A stretch of DNA of 64,000 bases from Chrysomallon squamiferum (taxonomy: Eukaryota; Mollusca; Gastropoda; Neomphalida; Peltospiridae), in the NCBI GenBank assembly GCA_012295275.1, contig CM022666.1, positions 5,228,419 through 5,292,418 on the forward strand. The letters run 5' to 3'. The notes under the pieces are model-generated. The model worked only from the letters and a program-made list of their open reading frames with translations. It had not been told where the DNA came from and made no database searches. Positions 55,788 to 64,000 of the stretch are shown here, piece after piece (the stretch's first letter is position 1; every line of letters begins with the position of its first letter). Both the position numbers and the translations under genes were made by a program.

Positions 55788-57633
55788 AAACTGTTTCGAG
55801 AGGCCTCAATTGTAACTGTTAAAATATAATTTTCTGTATTACTTTTTTTGAGATTGCTTGTTTGTGATTTTAATATATATTTTAAAATATAATTTATACT
55901 ATTTTCCTCAACGAAGCAGCCCTAATTCATCATCTTATACTGAAAATTGCTCTAATACTAGTGTTTTTAATTATTGCATATTATTGTTATTACTTTATTA
56001 CTTTATTTATTTATTTGTTTATTTTTCTAATTGTAAATAGGTATTTTATTTATAAAATTATTTTACTGTCGCTTCTTTTTTTAGGGTTTTGTATCAGTTT
56101 TTACTAAAGAACTTTTTTGTCTGAAGTAAGATAATTTATTATTAAAACAGATATAATAATAATAATCAGATAAAGATTTAATTCGATTTAATGGTGTGGT
56201 TTTTTTTTGTGTTTTTTTAAAAATAAAGTTGGTATATTTAACATTTTGTATTTATTTTTATACTTCTTACATTAATAATTAATTACGCTATTGGAATATG
56301 GTTTAATATGTTGTTTTTTATAATTGTAATACATTTTTTTAGACTTTTTGTCGACACATGTATTTTGAATAACAGTATATTAACAATTTGAGGAATAAAT
56401 ATTTCTTCGGAGGGAGTCCCAGAAATAGCTTTAAGAATTTTGGAGAATAAATATCCCTATTTTAACACACGGAATCGAAAGTTAATGAGGTTGTTGTTGT
56501 TGATAATGAACTCAAATATCATTCTAAATTTTTAAAAATGAAATGCTAGATCGGTTCCTTAACAAAACAATAACTAGGTCATAACTGCCATTTTCAAATA
56601 AAAAGCATACGGTTATAAGGTTATTTAAGAAATATGTGTTTGTGTGTTTCTTTAGATTAAGGTTTCTGATAAGTAATAACTAAAATTCTTCAAGAAATGA
56701 GATTTCCATGCAGTCTATAAATAGTTTGTCATAAACAAAAGGTCCGGATGGGAACATTGCTCATCATAAAAAAAAAAAAAATCCTGATAAAATTCCATTA
56801 ATCAACATTTTCACCACAGATTAAACATACGAGTAAGATCTGCTTTGGAGAAAGTGAACATTTTTCTCTCTCTCTCTCTCTTCGGTAAAAATACCATTTC
56901 TATAAAAATACTGAAGACTTGGTTTGTTATTATTGATATCAACATGATTGACACCGGCTGCTGCCCTTGTGTTTTATCAAATAATTAGAAAGACAAAACA
57001 CCCATAACAATTAATACTTGAAAAACTTGATGTGTTCAGTATGAATATGATCCGTGTATGTATTTCCTTTAAACTGCAGATGTATATTCAACAGTCTGAC
57101 ATATAAATAATTTCAAATTTATAAAAGTAGTAAGATCAGTTTCTAATTTATTCATCTGATTATATGAGGAAAAACAAATAATAATAAAAAACATTTTCCT
57201 TGTGGAATGAGCGATCAGTTGACAAAACCATGCTGTCTGACCAGGACTGATTTGTACCACTGGATCCTGAGAGTCATGAATAATAACAAGTAATAGATAA
57301 TTTTGTGTTACTTGCCTCCAATAACAAGCTGCATTTTCAGAGAACAAAATATTTTCACTGAGGGGCTGATAGTGTCCACGCCCTCTAAACCCAGCTGACC
57401 TTAGCGTCTTCCTGGTTCCTTAAATCCATGTCGATGATTGCTGGAAACCAGGAGTTTCACTAAATAGTTTGCTTTTTGTTGAACATTTTTTTTAAACAAA
57501 TTTTAAAAAGGTTGTCTAATTTCTTTTTCTTCTTTTTTTGTTGTTGTTTTCTTTTCTGTTTAGCTACATTTTGGATTCCAGATTTAACATTGCAGTAATC
57601 ATGTAATAGTGAAATTTATGCAGTGTTTTAATA

Positions 57634-57674
<41 letters not shown>

Positions 57675-57870
57675 GATTTATTATTAAAAATGTTCAGTAT
57701 TACATGTTACACATTTTAGAAACTTGTTTTTGAATCAGACAACCTACTCTGGTCTGTTCATACTTTGAGGAGATAATCTCAGCCATGCTTTAATATACTT
57801 AACCCCCCCCTCCAGAATTCCTTTAGAGATTATGAAACTGATTTTTGAGTTGTGTGTTTGTTTCTGATTT

Positions 57871-57914
<44 letters not shown>

Positions 57915-57952
57915 TTTTGGAAATAGATTTGTTAAATTAAATGAAAATGTTG

Positions 57953-57994
<42 letters not shown>

Positions 57995-58599
57995 TTGTTT
58001 GTTTATAATTATTATTGTTGTTGTTATTGCTATTTATTTATTTATTTATTTGTTTGTTTATTTATGTATTTTGTCCATATAAACAGAGATTATATTTTTG
58101 TCAATTAACACATAAACAGACATATTTACCCATTCATATATTTATTATTTAAAACGTTTCTGATACTCAAATAAGATTCTTTAGACAGTTGTCAGTATTT
58201 CAAATAACAACATATTAACATTATGGTGTTGGCTTGTTTTTTTCACCTTGAGGATTTCCGAGAAGTAATGAATATTAATTTACTTCGGGAACTGGGATTT
58301 CCATCCTAGCTATAAATAGTTGTCAGTCAAGCGTATTACTATTAGACGGATTGTATGAATGGATGTTTATTGTTATAAATAAATACATTTGCTGTTGTTG
58401 TTGTTGAATGAGTTTATCCATGAACTGAACGAACATCTGCTATAAAGTTTATTTATTTATTTATTTATTTATTATGCATTCATACTTTGTGAATCCGTCT
58501 ATCAGTAATACGGCTGAGGTAACATCTATTTATACCTTGGGTGGAAAGATCAATATCTTATTATTTCTCGGAAATCTTAGTAGCCAATAAAAAGTGAAC
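55788..58599. other. TNF-B 3' flank and relics
   Basis: 3' UTR-like AT-rich sequence. 56280-56600 matches TNF-A 3' flank. 57737-57768 encodes QTTYSGLFIL and a stop, a relic of the last TNF strand (ETTYFGLYML). (TA)n lies at 57636-57669, (AC)n at 57873-57911 and ATT-type runs from 57957. 58200-58560 resembles TNF upstream sequence. No intact gene apart from the candidate at 57194-57347. Confidence 0.65.
57194..57347 (-). pseudogene. Exon-like minus-strand stretch, unrecognised
   Basis: Minus frame with non-repetitive composition (YLLLVIIHDSQDPVVQISPG, then QTAWFCQLIAHS) preceded by an acceptor-like 'gaaaatgcag'. The 'I-x-PGQTAWF' stretch is loosely like repeated motifs in large lipid-transfer proteins such as VPS13, but this is weak. 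No valid donor follows, so it is probably a relic or chance. Confidence 0.25.
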
Positions 58600-59829
58600 A
58601 CATTAGAATATAATACGTTTTCTTCAAAGTCTCGAGTGTGAACTCAGCGGCAGCCTAATTTAGGTCAGTAAGTAAATGTTTTACTTATTTCATAGGTTTT
58701 GTATATTTGTTTAAAATTATTATTTCGAGGATGATGCAATGTCAGCAAAGAGAACACATATCCAGAATGAGGCCATGAGATCGCCTACAAATGTTTTGTT
58801 TTCATCCGAGTAAAATTTTCTAGAGAAATGTTTCTAAAACAAGGCGATCTGCCTACGAAGGTGATTAAATGTGTTATTCAAACTTTGACAGTAGTTTAGT
58901 CAAGGTATTTTCCTTCTTGCTTGTGAAATCTGATCTCCGCTGGTTTACGAGAACATCAAACTTTCCGCCATTAAGCCCTACCCGAGTTCACCGGGTGTTG
59001 TTGATCGTTTTTACGTTTTTCAGAATAAAAACACATTTTAGTGATTTAATAATATCATCATAGGTTATATACATTCATAGTTCGAGCGCGAACTGTTTTC
59101 CAACTTCTTGGAAAAATAAGATGATTTGGCAGTAGAGACTTCAAACAAGCCATCATCGTCTTGGTTAGCCACCTGATCAAAATCCTGCCACTTGATTGGA
59201 TGTTTATTCCACGTCAGGGCACTGAATGTTTATTGCGCGTTTCGACACATTATGCTGCCTCGAGCTGTTTTTCTCTTACTTTTATAAATTGTTTTCTGAA
59301 AATTGATAAATCAAGCCTCGCATTTTATTATTATTATTATTATTTGATATCACATAGGTATATTATCGATGTAAATATATCTTGGTATTATCTATTTTAA
59401 TTTTTTTTTCTTTGAAAGAATGTTATATAGAAATATATGTACGTGTGTTTATTGTGTATGAATTTGTCTTGGAAAAAGTTATTTTATTTATTTATTTAAC
59501 CATTCTTTAAACAAAAATTATTTCCGTGTATACAAATTAATTTTGTTGTTGTTTTTGTGTGCAGGAATAATGTTATATATAAGTGTGTATATTGTATGTG
59601 TGTATTTATCTTGGTATTATTTATTACTACTCAAAACTGTTTTACTTATGGTCCTGTTTTACAGACCACTTCTAAAGGAACTGAAAGTTGTTACACAAAA
59701 ATGGTACCAATTCTTCCAGTCATTGCCATTTCTCTTATGGTACTAAACTTGATACTCATCATTTCCATTGCATCTGTAACATTAAACGAATTTCTGAACA
59801 GAGAAACCAACTTGATGTTTGATGCTTGA
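58600..59829 (+). pseudogene. TNF-D: truncated TNF ligand gene
   Basis: A decayed 5' exon ends near 58663 ('cagcctaatttag' as in TNF-A, donor gtcagt). Intron 1 continues to an acceptor at 59664, and the start codon is at 59701. The frame encodes MVPILPVIAISLMVLNLILI, the rest of the helix and RETNLMFDA, then a stop. The exon is cut at about 59822, just before the cysteine stalk, and continues as sequence that also occurs at 58980-59035 ('gagttcaccg-gtg'). Confidence 0.8.
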
Positions 59830-59879
59830 GTTCACCGAGTGCTGTTGTTCGTTGTTAAAAGCCACAATAAAAAACACAA

Positions 59880-60079
59880 NNNNNNNNNNNNNNNNNNNNN
59901 NNNNNNNNNNNNNNNNNNNNNNNNNNNNNNNNNNNNNNNNNNNNNNNNNNNNNNNNNNNNNNNNNNNNNNNNNNNNNNNNNNNNNNNNNNNNNNNNNNNN
60001 NNNNNNNNNNNNNNNNNNNNNNNNNNNNNNNNNNNNNNNNNNNNNNNNNNNNNNNNNNNNNNNNNNNNNNNNNNNNNNN
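59880..60079. other. Assembly gap of 200 N
   Basis: Unknown sequence of placeholder length. It lies exactly between the plus-oriented truncated TNF-D and the minus-oriented TNF-C copy, so the true structure here is unresolved. Confidence 1.
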
Positions 60080-60974
60080 ATTATTATTATATCTGTTTCA
60101 ATAATAAATTAATACTTCAGAGATAAAAGTTCTTTATTAAAACCTGATGCAAAACAATGAAAAAGAAGAGACAATAAATTATTTAATAAATAAAATGAAT
60201 TAACCAAACAAAATCTATTGGGATGCGGTTCATAACTAATTGAAATTTATTGGAGAGGCATCGAAAAACTTGTTGATCGTTGGAAAGAATGATCAATAAT
60301 AAGAGAGAATGCATTACTGATTAAATTACATCTTGTTACCAATTAAGCTCAAGTTTTCTTCTATGTAATGATTACATCAATTTTAACCACAATGGCTTAT
60401 TCCTCAATACTTATTGTTAGAAACATAAATAAATAATCTCAAGATACACACACACACACACGCGCACACACACACACACATTTTAAAAATATAGTGTTAT
60501 GATTGCATCCGTTCTATTGCAAATGTTAGGAACCCGACTAGCATTTCATTTTTTTTTTAAAGTAAATCTATTTATTTATAGCAATAATAATTCATTCATA
60601 AGAATAACAACAGTCTCTTAGTAAAATTGTGAAACTGAATTTATAATAGTATTAACAATCTATTGTAATGCTGTAATATTGCATTGATAATAATAATAGC
60701 AGTCTATTAGTAATACTGTAATATTGCATTAGTATTAATACGTTGTTATTCAAAATACTGGCAAGAATTCAATTAGAGTATCAAAAATGTTTAAATAATA
60801 AAAGTGTGTATGTGTGTGTGTGTGTGTGTGTGTGCAAAATGATAATAAGTAAAGTAATAAAGTAATAGTAATAATAAAAATAATTTGCAATAATTCAAAA
60901 CAATAGTATCACAACCATTTTCTTTTGTTTTATAATTCCACTGAAGACTATAAAGGCTGATCCAATCACAAACA

Positions 60975-61020
<46 letters not shown>

Positions 61021-61192
61021 CCCCCGCTGAAGACTATAAAGGAAGACGAAAGAATGCCTACTATAAACGTTTCATGAAAAAGTTATAATAAAATAGTAGT
61101 TTAACGTACGCATGTCCCTGACTACTGTCTTTCTATCACAGCTCAAACAAATTATATATCAACAGTTATAATTGATGCCTCTCGAAACAGTT
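60080..61192. repeat. Inverted copy of the TNF-A 3' flank
   Basis: Reverse complement of about 11351-12740: 'aaaaacttgttgatcgttgg', (AC)n at 60446, (TAA)n at 60978-61019, and the 'gaagactataaaggaagacg' block all have counterparts. It forms the 3' flank of TNF-C. Confidence 0.8.
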
Positions 61193-63121
61193 TTACAGCA
61201 TATACAGACCAAAGTAGGTTGTCTCAGGATCTCTCAAAATTCTGTTCACAACTGATGTTCTCACCACTACAGTGTCATTGGCTTTCAGGTAGTAAACAGC
61301 TCCAATGTAGGAAACAACAAAACCTTCCTGGTGTCTTCGTACTTTGCATGTTGTTTGAGGATTTCTGTAGATGACATCATAATTTGGATATTTTTCAATT
61401 GAGTGACACAGCCTAGCATATTCAAGCTCTCTGACTTGGTTGGCATGGAATAAAACGTTGCTGTATACGAAGTAGTAAGCAGTTTCTTTGACTTGAATCC
61501 CCTCAGCGACAACAGCAGCAGCTCCTTTTACAAAAGATCTTTCACCAGACGACGTCCATTTGATGAGAGGCTTCGGTGTGTCTGAAAAGTTTGTAAGAAT
61601 AAATGATGTTTATAACTACTACAAACTGCTGCTATTAACTACTTTACTATCATCACTGATATTATCACTGCTAACATGCTAATACTATTGTTATAAGAAT
61701 TACTACTAATATTTCCTAACCACTACTAATGACTAAGTGATAACTACTACGACTACTTTTTCCAGACCATCTTTTTAAGTAACTATTACTATTACTTCTA
61801 TTTTACTACTACTACGTTTATTATCAAATCACCTCTTTTAACTGAGTACTACTACTCTACTACGACTGCTACTACTACTGCTACTACTATTGTCATTACT
61901 ACTACAACTCTACTACTACTAGTACTACTCCTCTACTACTACTACTACTACTACTACTACTATTACTACTACTACTACAACTAATATCTGTTTTATTACT
62001 TTTGTCATATGTTGCATTCACTTCCATTTGTAGATGAGCCGATGTCTTCACATTGTTTTTATTATTCAGACGATCAGCGACCTCTCTGATCTGTTTAAGT
62101 TTCTGTTCTGCAATATGTATACAGACACTCATACACAAACACACACAAACATATATATATATATATATACATTGATACCTGTATAAATACATAGATACAT
62201 ATGTACATAGACTCGTACACATATTTATATAACCTAAATTCAGAACATCAGCGACATATCTGATCTGCTTAAGTTTTTGTTCTGAAACACACACACACAC
62301 ACACACACACACACGTATACATGTATATGTACATACACTCGTACACACATACGCACATACATACATACAAATACATAATTATAATAACTTTTGTAGATAT
62401 TTAAATATGTGTGTTTGTGTTAACTTACCACTTTTCTCAGCTTTTGTTTGACTTTCAATCAGTTTCTAAAAAGAATATTATTAACCAGTTTGATGTTTAT
62501 CCACAATAATCACTTCTAAATTCAAAAATATTTTTTAGGACAATGAATTTCCCCTTTTCATAACGCCAATATTATTAAATGTAGTTGAATCTTTTTTTAT
62601 AATGAATAAATTTAACGTTTTAATATCCTTATATAGAATTTATCTCTATCTTAATTTCATATCTACATAAAACCTTTTTCTTTTTGTCTCTCTTTTTTCT
62701 TTTTCTATTTATAATGAACTTAAATTTGTTTTATTTTTATACAGAACTTGCCTATTTCTTAATTTCATACCCAAATTGTATTTTTAAATTATTTTTTGAA
62801 CTTTTATTTTGTATAAAATGTATTTATGGAATTTTTCTCAGATTTTAATAAATTATTTACCTTTTCCATAATTTCTCTGATCACTTTCTCTCCATCACTG
62901 TAACAGCAATAAATGATATTGTTCCTGGTTCTCTTCGTAGATTTGTCATCACAACAGTTTTCTCCTCGTTTGCACGAGATTTTCACACACAGTTCCTCCT
63001 CAACCAAGATATTGCTTTCACTATTGGGAACTTTTTTTAATGTTACAGATACAATGAAACTGATGAGTATCAAGCTTAGCATCATAAGAGAAATGACAAG
63101 GACTGCACGAATTGGTACCAT
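61193..63121 (-). CDS. TNF superfamily ligand TNF-C, 280 aa
   Basis: Minus-strand coding exons: 63121-62861 (exon start 63149), 62465-62429, 62281-62234, 62107-62000 and 61581-61193. All are GT-AG, with phases 0,1,1,1, the same structure and lengths as TNF-A. Start codon shared with TNF-A and TNF-B. Signal anchor about residues 8-28 (MMLSLILISFIVSV), six-cysteine stalk with the same spacing, polar segment with two similar units (EQKLKQIRYVADVLN and EQKLKQIREVADRLN), and a TNF homology domain with PLIKWTSSG, AYYFVYSNVLF, LCHSIE/TTCKV and TYFGLYML. The last exon has no internal ATG before the domain but is fully open in the spliced frame. Stalk residues differ more from TNF-A than the receptor-binding domain does. 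Confidence 0.87.
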
Positions 63122-63149
63122 TTTGTGTAACAACTTTTAATTCCTTTAG

Positions 63150-63449
63150 CTGTAAAACACAACCATAAGAAAAACAGTTGTGAGTAGTAATAAATAATAC
63201 CAAGATAAATACGCAAATACAATATACACATTTATATATATAACATTATTCCAGCAAAAAAATTAAAATATACACAGAAATAAAACATTTTTAACGAATG
63301 GTTAAATAAATAAATAACATAATAACTATTACCAAGACAAATTCACTCACAATATACACACGTACATATATTTCTATAAAACATTATTTCAAAGAAAAAA
63401 ATATAATACCAAGATATATTTATATCGATAATATACCCATGTGATATCA

Positions 63450-63492
<43 letters not shown>

Positions 63493-63600
63493 TGCGAGGC
63501 TTGATTTATCAATTTTCAGTGGATGTCTTGTATATAAATACTCTGAATATAAACACTCACCACTGAAATCCAATATGACAGCTCAGCTATGTCTAATGGT
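63150..63600 (-). promoter_or_regulatory. TNF-C intron 1 and possible 5' exon end
   Basis: Inverted counterpart of 59280-59664 and of TNF-A intron 1, with ATT array 63452-63490. At 63561 the minus strand reads 'ggatttcagtg' followed by gtgagt, a good donor also seen at 47362. It could end a non-coding first exon. The TATA block of TNF-A/B is not found in the remaining window. Confidence 0.45.
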
Positions 63601-64000
63601 TAGGGTTTGCAAATTACCTATATCATCAATACCGGTAAGTTACCGACAGATATTCTCGATACCGGTTTTCACCGGTTTTAGTTAGTTTATGCCTAGGAAA
63701 AGCTACTTACGGAGCGCTTTTGTGGACACTGTTTTTCTTACATATACTCATTTTATTTATTATTTGACACTCATCTGACAACATTATTCCTTATCCTCCT
63801 TTTCCTACCTGTCTTCAGATTAAATCGTGAAGTGAACCTTTATAGAACTTAAAATGGGTATAAAAGGTATATAAGAAATGTACATGCAATAAAAAAAACC
63901 AAGAATAAATGTGGATTCGAATTTTATAAAAAGGAAACAAGGAAATTACGTATATTATCCAAAATGTACATCATATGTTTTGCAACTTTTGAGAAGTTCT
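63601..64000. other. Non-TNF sequence with accggt repeats
   Basis: Starts 'agggtttgcaaat' and contains three to four accggt palindromes within 80 bp, a pattern common at transposon ends. No second end or target duplication is inside the window. Remaining sequence to 64000 has no supported feature. Confidence 0.35.

Noticed and set aside
55564-55809. 81-codon minus frame opposite TNF-B last exon
   Set aside because: Antisense shadow of the well supported TNF domain exon.
61285-61512. 75-codon minus frame within the last exon of TNF-C
   Set aside because: Shadow in another frame of the true TNF homology domain frame, which is open from 61581 to 61193.

Overview
This is a eukaryotic, AT-rich, intron-containing, very repeat-laden window with no bacterial-type operons. 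Long (GA)n, (AC)n, (TA)n and (ATT)n arrays, many dispersed low-copy repeats, hAT-family DNA transposons and TNF-superfamily genes suggest an invertebrate metazoan. A mollusc is my best guess, but that is inference; no ribosomal or mitochondrial marker is present to fix the taxon.

The real genes are few. Three TNF-superfamily ligand genes can be assembled with open frames and matching splice phases: TNF-A (+, coding 9417-11350), TNF-B (+, 53910-55787) and TNF-C (-, 63121-61193). Each encodes a short cytoplasmic tail, a signal-anchor helix, a six-cysteine stalk segment, a short polar/coiled region and a TNF homology domain in one last exon. At least five further exon-2 copies are truncated or decayed (around 50, 5213, 47835, 50138 and 59701). 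Seven antisense relics carry a divergent piece of the TNF homology domain. A second gene, an unrecognised multi-exon membrane protein (13564-17028, +), has pieces of its large exon copied at 22.6, 29.5 and 40.5 kb and its last intron copied at 44.5-44.75 kb. Two correctly spliceable exons of an SLC1-type (excitatory/neutral amino-acid) transporter lie on the minus strand at 4278-4919. A 58-codon orphan exon is present in three open copies of identical length (21743, 33952, 40002; minus strand).

Layout. 1-5 kb: dispersed module, SLC1 fragment. 5-8 kb: TNF relics plus a 222-bp hAT-like MITE. 8.2-11.6 kb: TNF-A. 13-18 kb: membrane-protein gene between direct repeats. 18-36 kb and 38-41 kb: a mosaic of recurring modules (microsatellite, minisatellite, antisense TNF relic, orphan exon, 50-bp minisatellite, membrane-gene exon relic). 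36.6-38.4 and 41.5-43.9 kb: two hAT transposons with 8-bp target-site duplications. 44-50 kb: GA arrays and module copies including two truncated TNF first coding exons. 51.7-55.8 kb: TNF-B, whose first intron holds extra copies of its 5' exon, a GC-rich island and an LTR-retroelement 5' end. 56-58.6 kb: relics. 58.6-59.8 kb: truncated TNF-D. 59880-60079: 200-N assembly gap. 60-63.6 kb: TNF-C, an inverted copy of the TNF-A segment.

Taken together, this looks like a TNF-ligand locus expanding and decaying by segmental duplication, with GA tracts repeatedly sitting at the joins between otherwise unrelated modules. Most remaining DNA is repeat or intron-derived and carries no gene I can support.
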